From Cylicocyclus nassatus (Eukaryota > Nematoda > Chromadorea > Rhabditida > Strongylidae): a DNA stretch of 64,000 nucleotides. Shown here in pieces: positions 23,985-34,921 of this stretch (within the stretch, counting starts at the first letter, position 1; each line of letters begins with the position of its first letter). The stretch is taken from NCBI GenBank assembly GCA_958299035.1, contig CATQJL010000112.1, forward strand, positions 45,404,941-45,468,940, written 5' to 3'. The notes under the pieces are model-generated. The model saw only the letters and a list, made by a program, of their open reading frames with translations, had not been told where the DNA came from and made no database searches. Made by a program: the position numbers and the translations under genes.

Positions 23985-25617
23985 TAGGTTGATCCAAAAG
24001 TATTAGGGCATCTCAGTTTTTTGAACATTTTTCAATCTTTCTGATTAACTATGAACAATAGTAATTTTGAACGCTTTTCTATAAAGTGACCTTCCCATGT
24101 TATCCTGATCCTGACAACAACTTGCAGCACCTCACGCACGATCCTTCGAGCGGCGCTTCGAAGAAACAGGCAATTTTTTCTAAACGCCATCTGAATTTGT
24201 GCTACTGCACCCCAAAGTTCTCAAACATAAGACAAATCACTTGAAGGAGCTTATCAAGCTCTTTCTAATGACTGCTTGGATATACAAAATTCTCCATTAA
24301 TTCTTATAAAAGAAGTACTTTATTCAAAAAAAGTGCAACCTTTGGCGCAGATTTTTAGGCTGAAAGTCATATTTTGACCCAAGATTCTTGATAAGGGAAA
24401 AGTCGAGGTAAATTGTACGTTTGGATAGAGCCTAAAAAGCTTTATCAGGAGAGAAACTACTGTCAAGGATGAACTCATTTGATCCTTGAGAAAATAAATT
24501 AGATGTCTCCTTCTCCTATCTCCCGTCTCCTTGATTTTTAGCGATTATAAAAATAACGCCATATGACAGGGCCCGTCTATAGACCTCGATCAGAAGGTTT
24601 TGTTATGTGGTGACGTTTGCCAAAACTGAGCTTCCAATTATGTTGTTTGAAAAAAATGTATTAAGTTGTAAAGAAAGTTCCCGGGCACTTGCTTTATTTT
24701 TTTTTAAATCGCTGTAACTTCGAGCAGGTTGATCCTTTTTCAGTGATACAAAATTCATAGCAAAGAAAATTTCGTCTACAACATATATTTGTCGCGCTGG
24801 CTTTTCAGCACCTCATAGCGGTCCACCAGCATGCGCAGATGGGAAAAGGTAGACGCAAAAAGTGGCCTATTTGTGCAGGATTACCTCAAGCAGGATAACA
24901 GCTGCAGACTCCAGATGCTGCACTTATATAGAAGTCCGCTGGGGCTATTATGGAAACTATTTAAGTCTTTGAGCGACCACCTGCAAAAAGTTTTTCCAGA
25001 AAATTTGAAAATCGACCATTTTTTGTCCCCAAAAATGCACCATTTTCCGAGTAAGTTGCTTTGGAGTCTTTTCGTTCTGCACAGGGTGGACCAAATCTCT
25101 GATTACTGCGAAGATTGTTAGGGTAATGCCTTACTTATCTTTTGGACCCATCATCCAGGCGTAGCGATCCCCGCAGAAGTGACGCCAGCTGCGAAAAGAG
25201 ATGCAGTCAGGTGCAAGTTCGGCAGCTTGTAATTCCTGAGCATAAATCGCAAAACTTGAGTGCAGCTGCGGGTCAGAAGTTAACAGGTTCCTCAATCAGA
25301 TCACTCATGATTTGGACGAAATTCTTTGAACTGCACAGAAAAATGAGCTCAGGAAGAAAAATTGCGAAATTTTTATGGCTAAAAAAGATTTCCTTACTTG
25401 ATGTGCAGGTCAAACACGTCTTGGCATCGATAAAAATTAGAAGCTGGTGTAGAAAGTTTGGGCTTCCCTCTATCAAACAGTATAAAAACTTGGTGTCAAA
25501 ATCCGACCGAGCACCAGAAAAAAAGCCTCAAATGAAATTGCCAAAAGTGCCCGGGAACTTTCTTTACAACCTAATATTTGTTCTTTAGGTGCATCAACAC
25601 TTTTGAATCACCCTGAT
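23985..25617. mobile_element. Degenerate mariner-like element split by a nested MITE
   Basis: TTAGGTTGATCCAAAAGTAT at the left and, on the other strand, TCAGGGTGATTCAAAAGTGT at the right match at about 16 of 23 positions; the right flank is TA. The element is interrupted by 24661-25574. Pairing of the two ends is inferred and could be chance between two different mariner remnants. Confidence 0.4.
24661..25574. mobile_element. Mariner-type MITE, 914 bp
   Basis: TTAAGTTGTAAAGAAAGTTC (then CCGGGCACT) at the left; the right end is its near-exact reverse complement, ending CAACCTAA. It is flanked by TA on both sides (24659-24660, 25575-25576). The 148-codon frame at 25142-25588 runs through the right terminal repeat and shows no transposase motif. 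Confidence 0.85.
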
Positions 25618-25700
25618 ATTGTAGGCATTAGCAGATACAACATAAGATAAAGCATTTGTTGATCACAATCTTATAAATAATATATAAATATAATAATATA

Positions 25701-26090
25701 CAATATATAAAGCTGAATGTCTGTTTGTATGTCTGTATGTCTGTCTGTCTGTCTGCCTGTTGGTATGTTCCAAAAAGAAAATTCCATTTCTGAACCGATT
25801 CGGACCAAACTTGGCACACATACACTTCGGGCCCCGGCGGGTGTCATAGACTACCTTTCGTCATCGATCGATATCGATTTTATCGATTTTTTGCAGAGTT
25901 ACTTACGGGGCTGGGAGTTGGCACAGAGGGGTAATCGAGCATGGGGATTCCGAATACAATATTAGTTTTTGAAATCGTCCATTCCTTTGACGACTTTATC
26001 GATTTATTTGCAGTTTGAGCTACAGGTCTGGGAGTTGGCACAGGGGGGTAATCGAGCATGCTGATTACGAACACAATATTAGTTTGGCGC
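25701..26090 (+). mobile_element. Helitron-like element copy (ends eroded)
   Basis: It shares the 5' block 'atataaagctgaatgtctgt' with a (TGTC)n tract, then 'gttcca..aagaaaattccatttctgaaccg', 'cttggcacacatacacttcgg', 'atcgatcgatatcgattt' and two units of the 'ctacgg..ctgggagttggcacag' segment. The TC and CTAG termini are not recognisable. Confidence 0.7.
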
Positions 26091-26099
26091 TATTCGGCT

Positions 26100-26520
26100 A
26101 TCCGGACCTTAAAAATTTTTTTGTCGTAGAGCTTGCTCAAACTTTCTATAAGTGTTATCTTACATGCTGATTACAGATGTCACACTTTCTCCGTAGAACT
26201 CTCCCCGTGTGGTTACAGCAGGTGTACGGTAGGAATCATGAATTCGGCTGGAGTTTGGTCCAGAGGACTTATTCGACATGCTGATTACGAATTTCATACT
26301 CTCTCAATGCATATTGGGATCTTTTCATAGAGTTATGGTGGCTATGCAGTATGGGGTCGAAAACATAAATTTGCTTTAAACTTCGTCTAGGGTGGTCATT
26401 TAGCGCGCTGAACTTGAATATTATGCTAAGCGCAGGATAGCGCATTTTTTTGGGTTAGGGTGGGTGTACAGTAAAGGGGTCGAAGCTCCAGATTTGCTCA
26501 ATACCTTAGCTGTAACGGCT
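26100..26520. repeat. Dispersed/tandem 'TTATTCGACATGCTGATTACGAA' repeat units
   Basis: About three diverged units with 'ggttacagcaggtgtacggtag', 'ggacttattcgacatgctga', 'ttatggtggctatgcagtat' and 'cataaatttgct'. Same family as 17960-18425 and 49190-49470. The neighbouring Helitron copies share the core 'gagcatgctgattacgaa'. Confidence 0.7.
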
Positions 26521-26689
26521 CACAAGCATACTGCTCATGAATATGATGCTTGCTCGCTGTCACAACGCATTATTGTGAAATTATGATGAGTTGCAGGGTT
26601 TGAATGGATATCTTTTCGCTTTCGGGCCAATTTAGATCCCAGATATTCACGAAATGGGGAAGCGGTTGTTTTGCATGACGGTCTCCAGC

Positions 26690-26830
26690 GCCACTCTGAT
26701 AACCTGTCCCAACGCGTAACGCACGCGGCAAATCTCCCTCCCCCTGTTCTTGCGTAGGCAAAAGCCACCGAAGGATGTATCGCGCGCGGCAGTGGTCCTA
26801 TAAGGAAAGCATTACGGTCGTGGGAAACTT
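26690..26830. repeat. Dispersed ~110-bp repeat, partner at 49497-49620
   Basis: Both sites share 'aaatctcccccc', 'taggcaaa(a)gccaccg', 'gcgcgcggc(a/g)(g/a)tggtcct' and 'gaaa(g)gcat(t)accgt' in order. The family is unknown. The frames across it (26535-26768 -) have no recognised domain. Confidence 0.6.
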
Positions 26831-26908
26831 TTATACCACACGAATTGCCAATCGTGGGTATTAAGCACGATGTTCTTGAAACAGCACTTTAGGTAATTCC
26901 CTGCCAAC

Positions 26909-27217
26909 TCAGGTAATCGCCGGGGGCAGGCGGCCATGCCATTTTTGGGCAAGCGGGCACCGGAAAAGTAGTTCGCTGATTTTTTGCGGTCCACGTGCAG
27001 ATATTTGGAAGAATTTTAGCGAAATTTTGAACGAATGCTTAGAGAACAATTGCGATTTCCCTGCAGATTAGCTGCGGCGCAGTGGCCGCATTCTCGCGGA
27101 CTTTCCGCCATGCAAAATTTTCGAAGGCCGCACAGTCCTTTATGGAGGACCGCGCAGCTCCCAGATACTTTCCGCTGAGAGAAAGTACCGCAAACTTGAG
27201 TAATTAAACCACCGATC
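26909..27217 (-). mobile_element. Right half of the SL1-carrying TIR element, reverse orientation
   Basis: The terminal repeat TCAGGTAATCGCCGGGGGCA starts at 26909. Reading on the minus strand from 27217 down, this half holds the SL1-like leader (27210-27189), hairpins I and II, the Sm-like tract, a degraded hairpin III and the right arm. It abuts the complete copy that begins at 27218. Confidence 0.85.
27092..27210 (-). ncRNA. SL1-RNA-like unit, diverged copy
   Basis: Minus-strand leader at 27210-27189 matches SL1 at 20 of 22 positions (C12 to T, A21 to C) and is followed directly by GTACTTTC. Hairpin I TACTTTC...GAAAGTA, hairpin II GCGCGGTCCT...AGGACTGTGC (G-U pairs keep it closed) and AAAATTTTGCAT are all kept; hairpin III has mismatches. 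Probably a fossil or non-functional relative of the copy at 27498. Confidence 0.7.
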
Positions 27218-27804
27218 TCAGATAATCGCCGGGGGCAGGCGGTCCGCAAACTCGGGCTTTTCTGCAGGCGGTCAGCAGAATTTTGGGGCGTGGTCAAACC
27301 TTCAGCGGGCGGCACTTCCTTTACGGTCGCATATTCTGCCAGCGGGCAGCAATACAACATTTTCTGCGAGCGCTCGTCAAATAATATCTTCCAGCGAGCG
27401 CTGGCCAAACTTTCAGCAAGCGCTCGGACTCTTTTTAGGTATTTTCGGGCGTACGTCGAGCACAGGTAAGACTCTGTGTGGTAGAGGTGTCACCGTTGGT
27501 TTAATTACTCAAGTTTGAGGTACTTTCTCTCAGCGGAAAGTAAATGGGGGTTGCGCGGTCCTCCACAAAGGACCGTGCGGCCCTCAAAAATTTTGCATAT
27601 TCTCGCGGAAAGTCCGCGAGAATGCGGCCACTGCGCCGCAGCTAATCCATGAAGAAACCGCGATTGTTCTTCAAGCATTCTTCTTTAATTTTGCCAACTT
27701 TCTTCCAAATTTCTGCAAGCGGGCCGCAAAAAATCAACGAACTATTTTTCCGGTGCGCGCTTGCTCAAAATTCGCACGGCCGCCTGCCCCCGGCGGTTAT
27801 CTGA
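27218..27804 (+). mobile_element. Complete TIR element carrying an SL1-RNA-like gene
   Basis: It starts TCAGATAATCGCCGGGGGCA and ends with the inverse, ...CGGCGGTTATCTGA, giving 25-bp terminal inverted repeats and 587 bp in all. Its GC content is far above the surroundings. No transposase frame is present, so it is non-autonomous. The central part (27498-27625) has the layout of a nematode spliced-leader RNA gene. Another full-length copy lies at 59231-59808 and two partial inverted copies abut this one. Superfamily unknown; target duplications are not clear. Confidence 0.88.
27498..27625 (+). ncRNA. SL1 spliced-leader RNA-like gene inside a transposon
   Basis: GGTTTAATTACTCAAGTTTG plus AG (27498-27519) equals the nematode SL1 leader except for T at position 12. 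A GT donor follows at once (27520). Then come hairpin I, TACTTTC/GAAAGTA (27521-27543); hairpin II, GCGCGGTCCT/AGGACCGTGC with a CCACAA loop (27553-27578); the Sm-like tract AAAAATTTTGCAT (27586-27598); and hairpin III, TCTCGCGGA/TCCGCGAGA (27601-27621). Established SL RNAs have leader, GU, stem-loops, an Sm site RAU4-6GR and a final stem-loop in this order and at ~100-110 nt. Here the Sm site ends GC rather than GG, and the one leader change would be visible in mRNAs if it were used. Whether it is transcribed or trans-spliced is unknown. Confidence 0.72.
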
Positions 27805-28153
27805 GACGGTCCTTTTTGAAGGACCGCACAGCCCTCAGGTACTTTCCGCTGAAAGAAAGTACCCCAAACTTGGGTAATAAAACCATCGATGGCACCTCTG
27901 CCACATAGAGTCCCATCTTTTCTCGGCGTACGCCCGAAACTGCGTAAAAAGAGTCTGAGCGCCTGCTGAAAGTTTGGCCAGCGCTCGCTGAAAGAGATTG
28001 TTTGACGAGCGCTTGCAGAAAATTTTGTATTAATGCCCGCTTGCAGAAAACGCAAATACCGCCCGCTGAAGATTTGGCCACGCCCCGAAATCCTGCTGAC
28101 CGCCTGCAGAAAAGCCCGAGTTTGCGGACCGCCTGCCCCCGGCGATTATCTGA
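27805..28153 (-). mobile_element. Left half of the SL1-carrying TIR element, reverse orientation
   Basis: It ends at 28153 with the terminal repeat (CCCCCGGCGATTATCTGA on this strand). On the minus strand it reads left arm, an SL1-like leader at 27884-27863 (20 of 22 to SL1, with the CCC core intact and changes at positions 6 and 21), GTACTTTC, hairpin I and most of hairpin II, then stops at the edge of the complete copy. Together with 26909-27217 it duplicates the leader-to-hairpin-II segment, so the two halves are not simply one split element. Confidence 0.82.
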
Positions 28154-28199
28154 GCATATACAGAGTTTGAGCAAGATCAGTCACAAAAACATTTTGGGG

Positions 28200-28447
28200 C
28201 CCGGATAGCCAAATAGGCCATCAATTTTTAGAATTACCCTTGCTTTTATCGATTTAATCTCCTTTTTTGCAAAGTTTGAGCTACGGGGTTGGGGGTTGGT
28301 GAGGAAGGTAGGTGAGCATACTGATTACTAACACAGCGGGAATAGAGAATTGCATGTAGAAGTGAGCACAGGTAAAGGTGTACAGGGATAGAAATGGAAC
28401 CGTTATCGTTCTTGACAGGGCCGGGCGGAGCCGAGTAAGCCAGCTAG
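28200..28447 (+). mobile_element. Helitron-like element, 3' end
   Basis: It contains 'gcaaagtttgagctacgggg', 'gagcatactgattactaac' and the 3' terminus GGGCGGAGCCGAGTAAGCC...CTAG|T (CTAG at 28444-28447), the same terminus as the complete copy ending at 63342. The 5' TC end is missing. Confidence 0.7.
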
Positions 28448-30679
28448 TAAAATCAGTAAAAGAACCTTCGGCTATCTTCTTTTGCATTTACTTTCTGTAT
28501 GTTGAATGCATACAAAAATGGAAATAGTCCGTTTTTGATAAGGGATTCATCATGAGTATTATAAAAAAAAACATAAAGTGGCTGTTCTGAATCAAGTTGG
28601 AAATCAGGCAATTTACATCTTAGCTATAATCGGTTTCAGGTTACGAGATATTGGGTTCACGGCAGTTTTAACAATATTCTGGAATACAAAGGAGTAAGTC
28701 TGGCGCAAAACCAAGAACGTATGCTACAATCTTTGAAGTCCCTCGGAATGATTAGGAGGGGGGGGAGGGAATATTTACAAGATTTGTTCAAATTCCGGCT
28801 TAAAGATAGATTAGACCAGGGTATACTTTTATTTCTTCAAATGAGGCTAATCTCTATGAGCCTAGAACTTACTACTCTTTCATTTGCTACATATCTGAAA
28901 CATTAAATCCATATCTCGCAATCTGACCGCTTGAAAATTATACTAACAATTGGGTATAAGTATATCAAGTAGGTAGACGCACGAGGAAGTCTGAAGCTTC
29001 TCAGATATCCATAAGAAGAAGCGGAACCAATTACGCTGTATTCATTAATGATAATCAGGAATAATAATGGACAGCCGTGAGTCGTAAAATCTTCGATTCT
29101 AATTTTTACTGTAGAACATTTTAAATAGCTGAGCCCAAACGTGTGCTTCACCATTTCTTAAGGATGTTGACAATGTGATAATCGTGGAGTTCAAAATGAC
29201 TCTGGTAGGTTAACGTCAATAGCCAAACAGAAAAAGGTGAGATGTCTTCACGCATTTGAACACGGCCAGTCCGTTCCTCTGAAATCAGATCACTTTCTTT
29301 AAACCCATTCAGCAGTTTACATCCAAAAAGCAAAGAAATGGTTCAAATATCTATTTTTAGAAGCTGCATAACGTACACTGATTCTCACAGCAGCAAACAA
29401 GAAAGTGTACATAGAGTAATCAAGGACTTTGATGTGCCTACACTGCCAAAAAACATCAGAGACTTGCTTGGCGTCGAAAATTTGCTGGTTAAAGACGTAA
29501 GTTGCTTTTTTGCAACTTCACAAGCCATAATTTGCATCTCCAAAAATCATGCCACATTCTTTTGCAACAAATATATTTGTCTTCCTTGTTCGAGAAATTA
29601 ACTCGTATGCGTTTTATTGCTTTCAGAGCTTGATTCATTCGCAGAGTATAGTTCCATATTTACAAGCTTTTGCTATTCCAATGTTTTGATAAAGGCCCAT
29701 AGGTAGCGCTTCGATTTTCGAAATTACACTTTTTGAAACTTTCAAAGCATCTTGCTAGGTTGGTAATTTATTCATGATTGATACTTCTTTACTTCAGAGC
29801 CTCTTCAATAATTTCGAATTTTCATGGCATTCAGAGATCAATATCAAATAAATGGACCAATAAGAAGAAAAGAACGAATTTGAACCTATAAAATCGTTTA
29901 TACATAACATCAAAGCTGGAGATTGATGAAGGTAGATGAGGAAAGAGGAAAAGGTGGTACTTATTTGTGACTGGAAGAAAAATATGGTACATATTTGTGG
30001 CTTGAAGAAAAGTGTTGACATAAATTGAAGTTTTGTATGAAGCTAGCCAACGACTGACAAGTTGATTTAGGTGCAAAAATTTTGAGGGTAAAAGATGTCC
30101 TCACCGTTGTCAAACAAAAACATTTTGAAACCGTGGCAGAAACTCTTTCTAGAAAAATAATCGATATCCATACGCTTACTAATCGTCTTTTATCGGATGA
30201 TGTTTCGCACTTAATGAGTTTTTTAGAGTTCACAAGCCGATTACGTAAATTCCAACTACTAGAAGATCAATCCTACAAAGAAAAAGCACAGTGAGACATT
30301 TCACAAAGAAGGAGCACGGTGAGATAAGTAGTCTATGCTATTGTAAAACTACGGATTTTCAGAAGAGCATGAATAACAGCATGAACCGATCTTCTTGGAA
30401 GTTATCAATGATGGTTTTGCGCGTTGGTATAAAGTATTCTTCTGGAAATCCGAGATTTTTTTATCGAAACGCGAATTTCGATTGAAGTCGAAAATCAGGA
30501 AGCTCGAGTTAACGAGTATCGAACAATTATCTAATAAATTCGTGTATCCATTAGTATTCGAAAATTAAATTTTCGAAAGTAAAATGTTGATTATCTTTAA
30601 GCACTGAAAGTGGAATTTCGAACAATTAGACGAACCTATTTACGCATGGCTGAGATTCGGATAAATCATAATTAATATA
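28448..30679. other. Intergenic; one isolated exon-like frame
   Basis: A frame from 29338 contains a clean block (SSKQESVHRVIKDFDVPTLPK...) that ends in GAC|GTAAGT at 29496-29502 and is preceded by CTATTTTTAG at 29360. A second open block at 30072-30293 follows a TTTAG but does not join in phase. This could be a decayed gene or chance; no domain is recognised. Nothing else is seen in this 2.2 kb. Confidence 0.3.
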
Positions 30680-31654
30680 TTAAGCAGTCCCAAAAGTAAT
30701 TTCGCTGTTTTCAAAAGAATACCACATCCCGCAGACCAAGGACTTTCAGAAGACTTTGGTCGCATTCGGTACAGCTCTTCATCCTCTGTCAAATGACTTT
30801 GTAAAAAACCAAAAACAACTCATGGTCTTTGTCATGGTGAACTTCCTCCATTTGTCCAAATTTTTGTACTGATCATTCGAAGAAGTCTAGGTAACGTATG
30901 AGTAGAGCAAACCTTATAGCAAACCCTATACAAAGCATTTTATTTCTTCGTTTCATAGCTTGCTATAATTCTTTGACAATATTTTAGATGCTATCAACTC
31001 CATTTCGTCAACGCAAACCTCGCAGAATATTTATCGGCGAGGAAATAAAGTATCATTTGATGCAGCATCTTCTCTATCTAATGAGCGTTTCTTGCTTCCG
31101 ATTCGTAAAGCCTTCGAAAATGAATTCTTCATAATTCATTTTTTCAAACACGATCCAGGCCGCATCCTAAAAATTCTAGGTTTGATATATCAAACCCGTA
31201 AACCGTAATGCTTTGTACATTTGATGCTGAATCATAATCTATCTTCGGAAGTCTCAAATTATGGGAACTTATTGGTGTTTAATGCGTCTGTGTCCAAGTT
31301 TGGCCTTTAAAGTCGATGATTTTCATGAAAATTTTACCAAAAAATTACGACGAGCTATGGAAAGGTGAACAACTTGCTTTGTATCCTATAAGGTTTGCTC
31401 TACCCATCCGTACGTCCCTTCGCGAGGTCAGTTTAAGAGTCTGGAAAAACAGTGAAATTTGATCATGACAAAAGACGGGTCGTAATTTTTGACACTTTAC
31501 AAGCTCACTGGCTGCAGCGCAATGCGATTATTTTTATTTGAAAAAGGACGAAAAGTTGTATCGAATATAATTGAATCGAACCAGGATGTCTGGAAACTTT
31601 TGGTCTCCGGGATGTGGTGTTCTTTTGAAAAAAGTGAAATTCAGGACGACCTCA
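30680..31654. mobile_element. Degenerate mariner-like element with long inverted arms
   Basis: TTAAGCAGTCCCAAAAGTAA at the left against TGAGGTCGTCCTGAATTTCA at the right on the other strand. Inner arms match better: 'gaataccacatcccg' against 'cgggatgtggtgttc', and 'gtagagcaaaccttatag' against 'ctataaggtttgctctac'. TA flanks are at 30678-30679 and 31655-31656. Its end is related to that of the element at 49815-50835. No transposase. Confidence 0.72.
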
Positions 31655-31656
31655 TA

Positions 31657-32896
31657 TGAACAATCGAACGATTCATTCGAATAACAACCATATCTGAAAC
31701 ATTCTGTAATATCCGGCCCGATCAATGTGGCTCTGCAGCAAACAAATGTTTCAAATACGAATTCGAATGAAATATTCGACTGAATTCGAGTAATACCCGT
31801 TCTAGATCTCATTTCTAATAATTCGAGTTTTCGAGTTTCTCCGAGCCCCGTTTTCAATTACCCGAGCTTTCGAATTTTATTCAAAAAGAAAAAAAAACGA
31901 GTTTTAAATTTCGAATGCGGATATATTCAAAAGTTTTATTAGAATTGTCGATTTTTTATTCAATTTGAACCAGAGTATAATATGAAGATCCTGAATGATT
32001 TGTATAAATTTGAGGTTGGTCAAATAGTTATTGTATTCTGAACTTTCGTAATCTGATAACGCAGATGATCTGCTGATTCTGGTGTCAACAAAAAACTTTG
32101 CCAAATCTACTTATTCATTGAAGATCCACGTGCCAAAAGGTTAAAAAACTGATTTATTGCCTTTGTGTAGTACTCGTGTCAATATCTTTGAGAAGAATTA
32201 TTTTTCTTAGCGGGATTAAATGGGATCGAGCATGGTAATTTTACCTTAACACATTTGAAAGAAGAAAATTCTGCAAAAAAGAGAAAAGATAGTAGATTGG
32301 TAATAATAGAGGTTGAAAGAAAGAAAATGGTTTTGTAAGCTTACCAGTAAGTGATTGATCTACATTTCTTTATTTTATCCCTCGTCCCACATGTTTGCTC
32401 GTAAGATTAACAAGGTGTAAACACGAAGTTTTGACATTGGAAAGCCTGTTTATGTACGCGATAATGCAGAAAAAGTAAGGTAAAAACCGGACAGTGAGGT
32501 CACCCACATGTTTGCATAATGTTTTCCCCTCCTTTTCATCAAACATTCCAAAGAACTTTTTGGTTTGCAAAAACTGAAGCAGCTATCAAGAAGCGGAACA
32601 GATATATGCAAAACCACCCAACAAAAAGTAAAACGTTGGATTATGCAAATACGCTTCGATTCACAGGTCATCAATATTTATGGGAGCATGAGATGTTTAT
32701 AGCTCAAATCCGCAGAACACAGAAAAAAAAGAAATGAATGCTAACGATTTACTAAATTATAGTACTTACTACAAAGGTTGCAAGAATTCAAAACACCAAT
32801 GCTGTTCTAAATGTAGCTTTAAATTACAATTTCTTGTGACAGCTCCTTTGACACCCAACTCTCGAAAGCGGTTCCAGGCAATCTATGTATTGGCAT
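31657..32896. other. AT-rich intergenic DNA, nothing recognisable
   Basis: Short frames on both strands (for example 32370-32570 -, 32519-32737 +) lie opposite each other and show no domain or splice support. Confidence 0.4.
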
Positions 32897-32897
32897 G

Positions 32898-34525
32898 TTA
32901 GGTTGAACCAAAGTTCGTATGCACCTTTTTCAAAAAAAAATTACAACTTATGCGCGGCAAAAACACCTGTAGAAGGAATAAGCGTATATTAGGTTGTCTC
33001 ATATTTTTCACTTTCGTCTTCTTACCGTAGTAAGTCACATAGTTCTCAATTCTGATCAGAATGCAGGGCACCATTCAATAAAATTCATACCAGCATCAGC
33101 ACATCAAGAGCTGGAAGCCCAAATCTGAGAACCCATGCATGCCCAAAAATTTGAAATCTCACGTCTTTGTCCAAAGGAAAATTACCACTTCACAAACCTG
33201 CTCACTCATATACCAGCCCTCAAGACATTTTATGTGCCGCTGCTGTGTTTGTTTCTGTGCTAGAAACGGAGAAAACTAAAATTTTGAAAATTTCAAGAAA
33301 GTGATGCTGCGCTGTTCTTACTTAGGTAATTGTCATTGGCGGTCCCAGGATTTTGGACCGGGGAGGGGCGCGGCAAAAAAATTTTTCAAATGAAGATGCA
33401 TGACGTTAGCCACGCACTCCGAAAAATTTTTGGGGATGCTTCTCGAAATTTTTGCAGGTCCATAGCCCCAGAATTGAAAAAGGGGGCGTGGCGTCGGTCA
33501 CGCCCCGAAATTTTTTTTACAAGGCTAATTTGAATTTTTAAAAAAATTTAAAATTTATTTTAATTATTTTAAAAATGAAGAAGTCACTTGCACATTTTTA
33601 TAATCCATGTAAGTAAATTTCAAATTTTTCGTCTTGGGGAGGGGGGAGGCGTCCTTCCCCGGCCCCTTCCCTCTACTGGTAAATGTATACTACAAGCCTT
33701 CAGAACATCGGTAAATTCTTAGCATCTAGGAAGCGCTAGTTCTTGAGAACTACCGAATTTCGCTATTTTTGCTAGGGTACTTTATGTTGAGATCAATATT
33801 TCTCGGAAAATACAGCTTATACATTTCTGAATATCTGTGATCGTACTTTTAAAGGCTTGTGGTATATATTTCTTTATATGAGAGCAGCGCAGCCTCAGAT
33901 ATCGGTCTTTAGCTCGTAATGTGCTGAAGCTGGTGCGAACGCTTGCACTCTCTCTTATAGAATTGCTTTGCTCTATCAAACGGTACTCTGCATTTTGAAG
34001 AATTGAGGATCGTGTGGCTTAATGCGTTAAAAAGTTAAAATTGAAAAAAACTTATAAGACGACTTAATTCTTTCTGATGATACCTCGCTTGTTTGCTCAT
34101 TAGCTTTGATTGCAAAGATACAAATGGGAAAGAAATCCTTTGAAGTTTGGCAATTTGAGGCAAGGGTTGAAAAAGTGGAAAAAAATATTAGAAAAACTGA
34201 TTTTTCGTAACTTTAAGAAGACCTCAATCAGCGCAAACTTCGCTCATGTCAAAAGAGGGGGTCAGAAAACTCATGAAAGGTGTTATGGATTTTATAACAA
34301 AGGGACTTGCCTCAAACAGCTGAAGCTCGAATCTTCTTTTTTTTTCTCTGCAAACTCTGCAATTTCTTTTCTCTTTTTTTCTCTGCAAAATTTTTTTGTC
34401 TGCAATTAAAACTTATTGGAGAGCAAGCAAAGTGCAATTAGAGAACATATGCTTCACTATTTCTATAAGTGTTTTTGCCATACAAGACTTTCGTGAGTGC
34501 GAACGAACTTTCGGTTCAACTGGTT
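32898..34525. mobile_element. Possible old mariner-like remnant
   Basis: TTAGGTTGAACCAAAGTTCG at 32898 resembles, on the other strand, AGTTGAACCGAAAGTTCGTT near 34522. If paired, these are the ends of a 1.6-kb element that was later hit by the hAT-type MITE at 33334-33678. The outer bases at the right are eroded and the pairing is tentative. Confidence 0.28.
33334..33678. mobile_element. hAT-type MITE, 345 bp
   Basis: The left end is CATTGGCGGTCCC and the right end, on the other strand, CAGTAGAGGGAAGGGGCC. The 8-bp flanks GTAATTGT (33326-33333) and GTAAATGT (33679-33686) match at 7 of 8, the target duplication size of the hAT superfamily. The interior is G-rich at the left and right and contains no transposase. 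Confidence 0.7.
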
Positions 34526-34921
34526 TAACGTGTTATGTCTACACCGAGTGAGAGGCCCTATAAACTCAGTCTGCAAAGGAGCTTTTGGGACTCACTCGTG
34601 GCCAAGAAATTGAACCCAATGATCTAGTCTACCGTATCCATGGACTCGCAATTATACATAATCAAAATCATAACATCCGCAGTTTGAGTAGACAGTACCT
34701 CTAACAGTCCCTTGTCCTCCTCTACCGGTATTCCGCTATAAAAAAATTGTGCTTGCATGGTACAATCAGGCACGAAGAATGCAGATGGATGAGAATCTGC
34801 CCCACTGCGAAGGAATGCTGTGAGAGACAATATATAAATCGAACAATATTGTTCCTGCACCCAAGAATCCAGGAATAATTCAATTTTTATTTATATAAAT
34901 TTTCAAAGCATTCGACGCATG

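Noticed and set aside
25142..25588. 148-codon frame as a transposase
   Set aside because: It runs through the right inverted terminal repeat of the MITE and lacks DDE-type or helix-turn-helix motifs.
32990..33020. Second mariner terminus (ttaggttgtctcat)
   Set aside because: No matching inverted partner was found nearby; too short to call an element.
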